Shown piece by piece: positions 53,936 to 61,727 of a DNA stretch of 64,000 nt. The notes beneath the pieces were generated by a model that saw only the letters and a program-made list of their open reading frames with translations, made no database searches and was not told the DNA's origin. The stretch's first letter is position 1, and the number at the start of each line of letters is the position of its first letter. Source of the DNA: Cloacibacterium sp047601505 (GTDB taxonomy: Bacteria > Bacteroidota > Bacteroidia > Flavobacteriales > Weeksellaceae). The DNA lies in the NCBI RefSeq assembly GCF_047601505.1, contig NZ_JASGJD010000001.1, forward strand, positions 3,286,001 to 3,350,000. Direction: 5' to 3'. The translations under genes were made by a program, and so were the position numbers.

Positions 53936-53940
53936 ACATA

Positions 53941-53977
53941 AAAAAAGTAAGAGGTACATTTTCTCTTACTTTTTTTT
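53941..53977. terminator. Bidirectional terminator between esterase and aminopeptidase genes
   Basis: AAAGTAAGAG pairs with CTCTTACTTT around a 9-base loop, with A- and T-runs on each side, between the convergent stops at 53935 and 53996. Confidence 0.9.
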
Positions 53978-53995
53978 ATAATTTAATTGAAATGA

Positions 53996-55294
53996 TTAAC
54001 TGTTCATTAATTCTTCAATCTCTTCAATTTCAATAGGAATGTTTTTCATTAAATTAAATGCAGGCCCATTGTTTTGAATCACCACATCGTCTTCAATTCT
54101 TACACCAAATTTCTCTTCTGGAATGTAAATTCCTGGCTCTACTGTGAAAACCATATTTTCTACAAATTTATCAGAAAGAATTCCGTAATCGTGCGTATCT
54201 AATCCCATGTGATGAGAAGTGCCGTGCATCATATATTTTTTGTAAGCTGGCCAATTTCTATCTTCATTTTGAACATCTGCTTTGTCTAAAAGCCCGATTT
54301 CAACAAAAAGAGAATTATAATATTCGCCACATTCTTTATGATAATCGTACCAATTACCACCCGGAACCAACAAAGAAGTTGCAAAGTTTTTCATGTCTAA
54401 AACAGCTTTGTAAATTTGCTTTTGTCTTTCGGTGAATTTTCCGTTTACAGGGAAAGTTCTAGTTAAATCACTAGAATAATTGGCATATTCTGCACCTACA
54501 TCCAACAAAATTAAATCTCCGTCTTTACATTCCATATTATTGGCAATATAGTGAAGAACATTCGCATTATTTCCGCTTGCAATAATTGGAGTGTAAGCAA
54601 AACCTTTGCTTCTGTTTTTTATAAATTCGTGAATAAGTTCTGCTTCAATTTCATATTCCCAAACGCCTGGTTTTATAAAACTTAATAATCTTCTGATGCC
54701 TTTTTCGGTAATATTACATGCTTTTTGCATTAATTCAATTTCCTCTGGTTCTTTGATGCTTCTTAAATGCTGAAGAATAGGATTGCTTCTTAAAATAGTG
54801 TGCAAAGGAAACTCTTTTTTCACTCTTTCAATAAATCTGTCTTCTCTTGTCTGAACTTCCAATACAGCTCTATAATGCTCGTTTTTATTCAAATAAATAC
54901 TTTCTGCTTCGTTAATAAGATTGTAGAAAATTCTATCAAAATCTGAAAGCCAAAGTACCGTTTTAACACCAGAAACTTCTGTTGCTTTTTCTTTCGTCAA
55001 TTTTTCACCTTCCCAAATGGCAATATGTTCGTTAGTTTCTCTCAAGAAAAGAATTTCGCGATGCTCTTCTCTGTAAGCATCCGGAAAAATAAGAAGAATG
55101 CTCTCTTCTTGATCTACTCCACTTAGATAAAAAATATCTCTGTGCTGTGCAAAGGGCAAAGTAGAATCTGAACTTACAGGATAAATATCATTAGAATTAA
55201 AAATCGCCAAAGCTTTTGGCTGCATTTTTTCGGTGAATTTTTTACGATTTTTTACAAAAAGTGAACTAGAAATTTGTTCGTATTTAGTAGTCAT
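53996..55294 (-). CDS. pepP: Xaa-Pro aminopeptidase (aminopeptidase P, M24B)
   Basis: The 432-residue product has the aminopeptidase P N-terminal domain (about 1-150) and a pita-bread M24 metalloprotease domain. Metal ligands are visible: Asp in LLDVGAEYANYSSDLTRTFP (two Asp), His in HGTSHHMGLDTHD, and Glu in FTVEPGIY and RIEDDV. It removes N-terminal residues before proline in the cytoplasm. It appears monocistronic and has a strong terminator. Confidence 0.93.
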   Translation of the reverse strand: MTTKYEQISSSLFVKNRKKFTEKMQPKALAIFNSNDIYPVSSDSTLPFAQHRDIFYLSGVDQEESILLIFPDAYREEHREILFLRETNEHIAIWEGEKLTKEKATEVSGVKTVLWLSDFDRIFYNLINEAESIYLNKNEHYRAVLEVQTREDRFIERVKKEFPLHTILRSNPILQHLRSIKEPEEIELMQKACNITEKGIRRLLSFIKPGVWEYEIEAELIHEFIKNRSKGFAYTPIIASGNNANVLHYIANNMECKDGDLILLDVGAEYANYSSDLTRTFPVNGKFTERQKQIYKAVLDMKNFATSLLVPGGNWYDYHKECGEYYNSLFVEIGLLDKADVQNEDRNWPAYKKYMMHGTSHHMGLDTHDYGILSDKFVENMVFTVEPGIYIPEEKFGVRIEDDVVIQNNGPAFNLMKNIPIEIEEIEELMNS

Positions 55295-55373
55295 TACAAT
55301 AAATTTTTAATGCATGTAAAGTTAGTGATTTTTATTTTTTTAGAAGCAACTTGTCACTGCTTCTTTTCATTTA

Positions 55374-55465
55374 CGGTCCTGCTGTCGCTTCTCGCTTCCC
55401 AAAAACACCGCAAAAGCCAAGGCTTTTCGGGAGAGCTCAAACAAACCGCTCCATCAGGGCTATTT
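55374..55465 (-). repeat. Dispersed hairpin repeat, copy 2 (reverse orientation)
   Basis: On the minus strand it begins TAGCCCTGATGGAGCGG and ends GCGACAGCAGGAC, corresponding to the ends of copies 1 and 3, with a different centre containing AAAAGCC/GGCTTTT. Confidence 0.6.
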
Positions 55466-55499
55466 TTCACGTTCAGTAATTTTTTCACTATTTGGAAAC

Positions 55500-55560
55500 T
55501 ACCCCGTCAAAATTTTCTTCAAAAATTTTGCCACCCCTTCTAAAAGAAGGGGAATTCTTA
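55500..55560 (+). repeat. ACCCCGTC-type repeat with strong hairpin
   Basis: Two stems are visible: AAAATTTT/AAAATTTT around CTTCA, and CCCCTTCT-AAA-AGAAGGGG (about 55537-55555). Similar blocks occur between genes of related flavobacteria, as far as I recall. Confidence 0.5.
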
Positions 55561-55673
55561 TATGTTTTCTGCTTTGAAAACAATCGAAGCTCGCTTCGCT
55601 CGCGCCAAAAAACATTAAAAATCTAAAATTAAGCATATCAAATTCTCATCAATATTTTTTTTAAATTTATCCT

Positions 55674-56498
55674 ATGAAAAAATCAATTTCTCTTCTACTT
55701 TTTTGCTACGCTATATTTTCTTTTGCTCAGGAAAAAAAGCACACGGCTACTGAAAATGTAAAAATCATTTCAGAGAAATTTGAAATTCCACAGTTGAAAA
55801 CAACAAGAAGAATTTGGATTTATTTGCCTAAAGATTACGAAACTTCTCATAAAAAATACGAGGTAATGTATCTTCAAGATGCACAAAACCTTTTTGATGA
55901 TGCTACTTCTTACGCCGGAGAATGGCAAGTTGACGAAACTCTGAACAAAATTTTCGAAAAAACAGGGAAATCTCTGATTGTAGTTGGAATTGATAATGGC
56001 GGAGAAAAAAGAATGGAAGAACTTTCGCCGTATAAAAATGCAAAATATGGTGGCGGAAATGGCGAAAATTACGTGAAATTTATCGTAGAAACGTTGAAAC
56101 CTTACATTGATAAAAACTACAGAACAAAATCTCAACGAAAATTTACCACAATTGGTGGGAGTTCTCTTGGAGCATTAATTTCTGTGTATGCAGCCGTAAA
56201 ACATCCTGAAACTTTCGGGAAAGTATTGGCTTTTTCTTCTGCTTTTTGGTTTAATGCAAAAGAATTGAATGAATTTATTTTGAGTTCAAAAGTGAATCTT
56301 AAACATCAAAAATATTACTTCATCCAAGGTAAACACGAAGATGAAGACATGGAAGCGCAAACCAAAAACATCATTGAAAATCTGAAATCTAAGAACGTAA
56401 AACCCAAAAATATTTTCCTAAAAATAGACGAAGACGGAAAACACAACGAACTCTATTGGCGAAGAGAATTTGAAGGAGCGGTTTTGTGGTTAGAGTAG
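55674..56498 (+). CDS. Exported alpha/beta-hydrolase esterase (esterase D/IroE-like)
   Basis: The 274-residue product has a signal peptide (MKKSISLLLFCYAIFSFAQ) and a CE1-like esterase domain: RRIWIYLPKDYETSHKKYEV, VMYLQDAQNLFDD, nucleophile Ser in GGSSLGALIS, and a His near the C-terminus (GKHNELYWRR). Relatives hydrolyse esters of siderophores, S-formylglutathione or carbohydrates; none can be chosen here. It lies outside the xylan locus and 36 bases before the GIY-YIG-like gene. Confidence 0.85.
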   Translation: MKKSISLLLFCYAIFSFAQEKKHTATENVKIISEKFEIPQLKTTRRIWIYLPKDYETSHKKYEVMYLQDAQNLFDDATSYAGEWQVDETLNKIFEKTGKSLIVVGIDNGGEKRMEELSPYKNAKYGGGNGENYVKFIVETLKPYIDKNYRTKSQRKFTTIGGSSLGALISVYAAVKHPETFGKVLAFSSAFWFNAKELNEFILSSKVNLKHQKYYFIQGKHEDEDMEAQTKNIIENLKSKNVKPKNIFLKIDEDGKHNELYWRREFEGAVLWLE

Positions 56499-56533
56499 GT
56501 TTAAAATTATTTTTGTAAGAGCAAATTTTTCTA

Positions 56534-57496
56534 ATGTTTAATCATGATTCTACATATAAATTCTCAACTGAAGGCTTAATAACAATGAGTCTAGATGAAT
56601 ATTTCATCTTACAACAGACTGAATTAGAGAATTTTGAAAAGTTAAAGAAAAATAGAATCCTACCAAATTTCAACATTTATTTTATACTAAAGAGACCTAA
56701 AGTAACTTTCAATTTAGAAAAAACAGTTATATCTAAAAAAATTATTACACTTGAATTTTTCGTTCAATTAAAAAATCATAAAGAGAAAAGAATTATTGAT
56801 TTAAGAAATCCTTTTGATTCAACAAATATAAAAATTGATTCTTCTTTTCCTTATTCAGAATTCACAATTTTTAATGATGAAAATAAATTTTCTTATAATT
56901 GTGGAACATTTTTAGATGAAATTCAAAGAATAAAACCAATTGAAGATTATGAACTAGATTATGAAGTTTTGTATATCGGTCAATCTTTTGATGAAAATGG
57001 GAAAAGAGATGCAGTTGATAGATTAAAATCGCATTCAACGTTACAAAAAATTTATTCTGATTCAATTTCAAAAAATCCAGATTCAGATATTTGGTTAATG
57101 CTTTGTAATTTTCAAAAATCAAATATTATATCAATAAATGGACTAATAAACTCTACAGAATCTGATGAAAACGAAGAACAAAGAATTATGAATTTTCTAA
57201 AAACAAATATTTCAGAAAAGCAAATAATAAACTATACGGAAGCTGCATTAATAAAAACCTTTAAGCCTAAATACAATAAAGAATATAAAAATTCATTTCC
57301 AAGCATTAATCATCAAAGCTATGATGAATGTTATAAATTAGACATAAATACTATTATAATTATTATAGAAATTGACTTAAATAGAAATTTATATACATCC
57401 CATAAACCTAGATCTGAAAATTATTTTATTTTTAAACAGCATCTTTTGGTAAATAGTAAAGATAGATATAATTTCTTTTTTAATGAATATTTATAG
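56534..57496 (+). CDS. Hypothetical protein with a GIY-YIG-like nuclease domain
   Basis: The 320-residue product has an N-terminal beta-rich region of unknown family (about 1-135) and then a segment resembling the GIY-YIG fold: VLYIGQS (147-149 YIG), Arg163 and His167 in DRLKSHSTLQKI, Glu236 in YTEAALIKTF and Asn248 in KPKYN. These match the order and roles of catalytic residues in GIY-YIG endonucleases. There is no signal peptide. Codon use is even more AT-rich than that of neighbours, which suggests transfer. DNA cleavage or defence use is an inference. Confidence 0.6.
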   Translation: MFNHDSTYKFSTEGLITMSLDEYFILQQTELENFEKLKKNRILPNFNIYFILKRPKVTFNLEKTVISKKIITLEFFVQLKNHKEKRIIDLRNPFDSTNIKIDSSFPYSEFTIFNDENKFSYNCGTFLDEIQRIKPIEDYELDYEVLYIGQSFDENGKRDAVDRLKSHSTLQKIYSDSISKNPDSDIWLMLCNFQKSNIISINGLINSTESDENEEQRIMNFLKTNISEKQIINYTEAALIKTFKPKYNKEYKNSFPSINHQSYDECYKLDINTIIIIIEIDLNRNLYTSHKPRSENYFIFKQHLLVNSKDRYNFFFNEYL

Positions 57497-57764
57497 TTTA
57501 GCTAAACACAATACTTAACAATAATATAAATTTAAATCTCACTTTTCAAAAAAAGTATGAAAAGTGAAATTTAGCCCTGATTGCAGTGAAAATCCTTTTT
57601 TGGAGGCTGAGCGTAGCCGAAGCCACCAAAAAAGATTGTAACGAAAAGCAGGACTGCAAGTGTAAAGAAACGAAAACGTGTTGCTTCTATCTTCGACTTT
57701 GCTCAGAATAACGAAAACAGATTACTTCGTTATTTCACTGCGTTACATTCCTCGCAATGACATG
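57497..57764. other. Non-coding gap with dispersed repeat
   Basis: After the GIY-YIG-like gene there is a CACTTTTC/GAAAAGTG hairpin (about 57540-57567), which may be its terminator, then hairpin-repeat copy 3, then a stretch ending CCTCGCAATGACA, similar to the centre of copy 1. Confidence 0.6.
57571..57659 (+). repeat. Dispersed hairpin repeat, copy 3
   Basis: It starts TTTAGCCCTGATTG and ends GAAAAGCAGGACTG. The two halves can pair through CTTTTTTGG/CCAAAAAAG and AATC/GATT, giving a long imperfect hairpin of about 85 bases. Confidence 0.65.
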
Positions 57765-58265
57765 TTAGTCGTAAGAATTCGGGTGCGTTTTTTTAATTTC
57801 TTCAATATTAGAAAGTACCTTTTCTTTTAAACTCAGTTGATAGATTTCTAATTTTGTAGAAATTTCTTCGTTTGAACTTCCTAAAATTTTAGCAGCTAAA
57901 ATTCCAGCATTGGTAGCTCCATTAAGAGCAACTGTAGCCACGGGAATCCCAGAAGGCATTTGCAAAATAGACAAAACAGAATCCCAACCATCAATAGAAT
58001 TACTGCTCAAAATTGGAACTCCAATCACTGGCAAAGTAGTACAACTCGCTACCATTCCTGGCAAATGCGCAGCTCCTCCAGCTCCCGCAATAATCACTTT
58101 TATGCCTCTATTTTTTGCAGATTTAGCGTAATCGAACATTCGTTCTGGCGTTCTGTGCGCCGAAACCACAATTAATTCATAAGGAATTTCTAGAGATTTA
58201 AGAAAATCTGCTGCTTGTTGCATAATTGGCAAATCGCTTTGGCTGCCCATAATTATTCCTACCAT
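57765..58265 (-). CDS. purE: N5-carboxyaminoimidazole ribonucleotide mutase
   Basis: The 166-residue product is class I PurE: IIMGSQSDLPIM, VSAHRTPERM (catalytic His), GAGGAAHLPGM and GVPI. It moves the carboxyl group from N5 to C4 of the imidazole in purine synthesis, following PurK. It is 51 bases downstream of purK. Confidence 0.95.
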   Translation of the reverse strand: MVGIIMGSQSDLPIMQQAADFLKSLEIPYELIVVSAHRTPERMFDYAKSAKNRGIKVIIAGAGGAAHLPGMVASCTTLPVIGVPILSSNSIDGWDSVLSILQMPSGIPVATVALNGATNAGILAAKILGSSNEEISTKLEIYQLSLKEKVLSNIEEIKKTHPNSYD

Positions 58266-58316
58266 TTTTAAAAATTTTAGATTTTAGATTATAAATTTTT
58301 ATAAAAATACAACAAT

Positions 58317-59429
58317 TTATACCGAAATTACTTTTACCAAAGTTTTTATGTGATTGAGTTTTTCTAAAAGTTCTTCTCTGGAATTTGCCAAAACATTGAT
58401 ATGTCCCATTTTTCTACCAGGTTTTGTTTCGGTTTTTCCATAGAGGTGAACATAGGTTTTTGGCAATTTTAAAACTTCTTCTAAACCTTCATATTTTACT
58501 TTTCCTGTATAATTTTCTTCGCCGACTAAATTCAGCATTCCCGAAAATACAAAAGCATCTGTATCTGCCAAAGGAACATTTTTCAAAACTCTGTAAAATT
58601 GTTCAAATTGAGAGTTGGCGTTTCCTTCTTGCGTTTGATGACCAGAATTGTGCAATCTTGGCGCCGTTTCGTTTACCCAAACTTTTCCTTTTTTATCAAG
58701 GAATAATTCTATGGCGAAAAGTCCAGCAGAATTGGCAGCTTTGATGAATTTATCTGCAATTACCTCAATTTGAGATTGAACTTCTGATGAAATATCCGCA
58801 GGACAAATATTGAAATCCAACAAATTCAGTTTTTCATCGGCAACCATTTCTGTTACAGGAAAAGTTTTGGTTTCGCCATTTTCGTTTTTAGTGATAATGA
58901 TAGAAAGTTCTTTGTCGATATCTACTAAATTTTCTAACACCGAATCTTCTGTCCAAAGATTTTTTAAATCTTCAGCATTTCTGATGATTTGCACGCCTTT
59001 TCCATCGTAACCGCCAGTATTTAGCTTTTGAACAAAAGGAAAATCGATTTTAATTTCATCTGAACTTCCGTCCATTATTTCAAAATCTGGACTTGGAATA
59101 TTGTTATTTTTGTAAAATTCTTTTTGAAGAATTTTTTGTTGAATAGTTTTGATGATTTCAGCGCTTGGAATTACTTTTTTTCCTTGTTTTTCTAACTCAA
59201 AAAGCGCATCTACATTTACGTGTTCTATTTCTATGGAAACTACATCTTTGTCTTGTCCGAAAGACAAAACATCGTCGTAATTATTAAAACTTCCTAACGT
59301 AAAATGCGAAATGTGAGCACAAGAACAGTCTTTTTGAGGATCTAGCACACAGAATTCGTCGTCATAATTTAATGCATTTTGAATGAACATTCTGCCAAGT
59401 TGTCCACCACCAAGAATACCGATTTTCAT
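58317..59429 (-). CDS. purK: N5-carboxyaminoimidazole ribonucleotide synthase
   Basis: The start at 59429 (MKIGILGGGQLGRM) is the family start; the ATG 24 bases earlier adds a basic tail only. The 370-residue product has the ATP-grasp layout, with FVQKLNTGGYDGKGV, AVELFLDKKGKVWVNE-like ATP/Mg site and the conserved RLHNSGHQT. It carboxylates aminoimidazole ribonucleotide using ATP and bicarbonate, giving the PurE substrate. Confidence 0.94.
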   Translation of the reverse strand: MKIGILGGGQLGRMFIQNALNYDDEFCVLDPQKDCSCAHISHFTLGSFNNYDDVLSFGQDKDVVSIEIEHVNVDALFELEKQGKKVIPSAEIIKTIQQKILQKEFYKNNNIPSPDFEIMDGSSDEIKIDFPFVQKLNTGGYDGKGVQIIRNAEDLKNLWTEDSVLENLVDIDKELSIIITKNENGETKTFPVTEMVADEKLNLLDFNICPADISSEVQSQIEVIADKFIKAANSAGLFAIELFLDKKGKVWVNETAPRLHNSGHQTQEGNANSQFEQFYRVLKNVPLADTDAFVFSGMLNLVGEENYTGKVKYEGLEEVLKLPKTYVHLYGKTETKPGRKMGHINVLANSREELLEKLNHIKTLVKVISV

Positions 59430-59493
59430 TTTTTTTGATTTATTTCTGTGCAAAAATATAAATAAGTTTTGCAGTTGGCAATTTTCTTGAAAA

Positions 59494-59519
59494 TAAAAAA
59501 ATCGAACTTTCGTCCGATT
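59494..59519 (-). terminator. Terminator of the NTF2-like protein gene
   Basis: On the minus strand AATCGGAC-GAAA-GTTCGATT (one G-T pair) is followed by a T-run. It abuts the stop codon at 59520-59522. Confidence 0.85.
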
Positions 59520-59954
59520 TTATTTTATGCAATTCTCTTTTCGTCTGGTATCAATAATGTATTGAATTTTCCATTCGTTGTTCAATTTCGTCAATTGAAA
59601 GCTATTAACACCGCAATGCGAGAAATTTCCCTTGTAATAAAATTGATATGGAACCCAAACCGAAGCCATATTTCCATCAACCAAAATTTTAGAAATGGTA
59701 AATCTTTCGTCTAAATCACCAACTTTGGCAGCACCAACTTGTTTAGCAAAACCTTCTACTTTTTCGGTTTTTATTTCGTTGTTTTTGCCAAAAGTTTGCA
59801 TAATTGCTGAACTAGAAAAAGCGTTTTTAACCCCAAGAGAATCTGCAGATTTCATTGCTTTAAAAAGACTTTCGATAGGTTTTACAACTTCTTTTTCAGA
59901 TACATCTTGAGCAAAAGAAAAAGTTGAAATCAATAGAAATAAAAATGTTTTCAT
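59520..59954 (-). CDS. Exported NTF2/SnoaL-like protein
   Basis: The start at 59954 (MKTFLFLLISTFSFAQ) gives a clean signal peptide and is preferred over an ATG eight codons earlier. The 144-residue mature region has the cone-shaped NTF2/SnoaL pattern (EKEVVKPIESLFKAMKSADS, then VWVPYQFYYKGNFSHCGVNSFQL and EWKIQYIIDTRR). It probably binds a small ligand; catalytic function is not assured. It is the last gene in a minus-strand run from 61403. Confidence 0.75.
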   Translation of the reverse strand: MKTFLFLLISTFSFAQDVSEKEVVKPIESLFKAMKSADSLGVKNAFSSSAIMQTFGKNNEIKTEKVEGFAKQVGAAKVGDLDERFTISKILVDGNMASVWVPYQFYYKGNFSHCGVNSFQLTKLNNEWKIQYIIDTRRKENCIK

Positions 59955-59993
59955 ATCAATATTTATCAATAAGTACATTTTGAAATCTAAAAG

Positions 59994-60371
59994 TTACATT
60001 TCATAAAATTCTAAAGGCAAATCATCTGGGTCTGCTGTGAAAAAGAATTTTTTATTGGTAAATTCATCTATTCTAATTTCTTCACAATTGAGTCCTTTTT
60101 GTAATAATTCTGTACGTTTTTCCTCTACATTTTCTACCGCAAAAGCCAAATGTCGCAAACCACAACTTTCTGGTCTGGAGGGTCTTTTCGGAGGATTTGG
60201 AAACGAAAAAAGTTCTATTACGTAATCATCACCAATTGCCAAATCTAGTTTATAAGACTTTCTTTCTTCTCTATAAACTTCTCGAATGATATTCAAACCT
60301 AAAATCTCAGTGTAGAAATTTTTAGAAATTTGATAATCTGAACAAATGATGGCAATGTGGTGAATTTTCAT
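59994..60371 (-). CDS. VOC-superfamily glyoxalase-like metalloprotein
   Basis: The 125-residue product is a full VOC protein of the SMU1112c/YaeR group. The four metal ligands expected are present: His5 (HHIAI), Glu53 (VIELFS), His74 (RHLAFAV) and Glu121 (LEFYE). The lactoylglutathione lyase label is commonly attached, but the substrate is unknown. It lies 3 bases downstream of the LLM oxidoreductase gene. Confidence 0.85.
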   Translation of the reverse strand: MKIHHIAIICSDYQISKNFYTEILGLNIIREVYREERKSYKLDLAIGDDYVIELFSFPNPPKRPSRPESCGLRHLAFAVENVEEKRTELLQKGLNCEEIRIDEFTNKKFFFTADPDDLPLEFYEM

Positions 60372-60374
60372 TTT

Positions 60375-61403
60375 TTATCTTACTTTTTCTGCAACTTTAG
60401 TCCCGAATAACTCAATACTTTTCATCATCACATCATGGTTAGGAGCGCCAACATCCATGTGAGCAATATATCTTGTTAAACCAAACATTTCTTTTACGTC
60501 ATTTATTTTTGCTGCCACTTCACCAGAATTCCCGATAAACAAAGCTCCATCTTTGCTTCTACCGCCTTCATATTGCATTTTGGTATAAGGCGACCAACCT
60601 CTTGTGCTGCCAATTCGGTTCATTTGAGCCGCATAATTTTCAAAATAAGCATCAATAACTTCAGGATCTTCGCTTACCAAAGTGTGAGAATGAATTCCGA
60701 TTTGCATTTCGGCTGGATTGTGTCCGTTTTTCAAATATTCTTGTTTGTAATAAGCAATTAAAGGTTTAAATTGTTTTGGTAAACCGCCAATAATCGCGAC
60801 CACCAAAGGCAAACCTAATCTGGCAGCTCTAAGAACAGATTCTGGAGTTCCGCCAACTGCAATCCAAACAGGTAATTTACCATTGCTAGTAGCTCTAGGA
60901 TATACCGTTTGATTTTCCATTGGAACTCTAAGATTTCCTTTCCAAGTTACGTTTTCTTGAGAATTTATTTTGAGTAATAAATCTAATTTTTCTTCGAAAA
61001 GTTCGTGATAATCATTCAAATTGTAACCAAAAAGCGGAAAAGATTCTATAAAACTTCCTCTTCCGACACCAATTTCGGCTCTTCCGCCAGAAATTAAATC
61101 CAAAGTAGAAAAATCTTGATACACTTTTACAGGTTCTGCTGAACTTAACACCGTAACAGCACTCATCAATTTGATATTTTTTGTAATTGAAGCAGCTGCA
61201 GAAAGCACCATTTCTGGAGACGAAACCACGTAATCTGGACGGTGATGTTCGCCCAAAGCAAAAACATCAATTCCTAATTCGTCGGCTAATTTTATTTCGG
61301 CTAAAATTTGTTGTAATTTTTGTTGAGCATCAGCAAATTTCCCTGTTTCCTTATCGAAAGCCAAATCGCCGAACATCCCAACTCCTATTTCAAATTTTTT
61401 CAT
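60375..61403 (-). CDS. LLM-class flavin-dependent oxidoreductase
   Basis: The 342-residue product is a luciferase-like monooxygenase: ELGIDVFALGEHHRPDYVVSSP-type N-terminal block, GRAEIGVGRGSF, PVWIAVGGTPESV and the FMN-phosphate-binding end region. The substrate is unknown; alkanal or sulfonate monooxygenases are relatives. It is probably cotranscribed with the glyoxalase-like gene. Confidence 0.88.
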   Translation of the reverse strand: MKKFEIGVGMFGDLAFDKETGKFADAQQKLQQILAEIKLADELGIDVFALGEHHRPDYVVSSPEMVLSAAASITKNIKLMSAVTVLSSAEPVKVYQDFSTLDLISGGRAEIGVGRGSFIESFPLFGYNLNDYHELFEEKLDLLLKINSQENVTWKGNLRVPMENQTVYPRATSNGKLPVWIAVGGTPESVLRAARLGLPLVVAIIGGLPKQFKPLIAYYKQEYLKNGHNPAEMQIGIHSHTLVSEDPEVIDAYFENYAAQMNRIGSTRGWSPYTKMQYEGGRSKDGALFIGNSGEVAAKINDVKEMFGLTRYIAHMDVGAPNHDVMMKSIELFGTKVAEKVR

Positions 61404-61629
61404 ATTCTAAATTTTTATTCAAAAATACAACTTCTGAGCAGCGAATGAATTGATGTAAGGTAAGAAATAGATTGAGTTTATTTTAATAAATAATTACCAA
61501 ATAATCTTTCTATTCTCTCCCCGAACTCCTAAGGAAAAATTTTTAATTAAATAAATTAGAAAAAATATTATTATCAATACAATAATAAATATCAAAACTG
61601 ATTTTAACCTAATTTTCATAACATTAAAA

Positions 61630-61678
61630 TTTAGATTCCTATGGAAATTGAAAATTCTACGAAGTCTATGACAAACTT
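61630..61678 (+). repeat. Dispersed intergenic repeat, copy 2 (about 49 bp)
   Basis: Matches 272-320; shared blocks are TTTAGATTC, GAAAT, ACGAAGTC and ATGACAAA. Confidence 0.5.
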
Positions 61679-61694
61679 TTTGATTAATTTTAAA

Positions 61695-61727
61695 ACTCTT
61701 GACTTCTGACTTCTGACTTCCAACTTT
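61695..61727 (+). repeat. Degenerate heptamer array, type TTCTGAC
   Basis: Units CTTGACT, TCTGACT, TCTGACT, TCCAACT keep a 7-base period. It abuts the stop codon of the downstream minus-strand gene at 61728. Confidence 0.75.

Larger units (their letters stand above)
55295..55673. other. Repeat-rich non-coding gap
   Basis: This 379-base gap contains dispersed hairpin-repeat copy 2 (55374-55465, reverse), an AT/CCCC repeat block at 55500-55560 with a CCCCTTCT/AGAAGGGG hairpin, and a GCTCGCTTCGCTCGC stretch. No gene is supported. Confidence 0.65.
61404..61727. other. Non-coding gap with two repeats
   Basis: No gene is seen. It contains copy 2 of the ~49-bp repeat (61630-61678) and a heptamer array just before the mevalonate decarboxylase stop codon. 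Confidence 0.6.
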
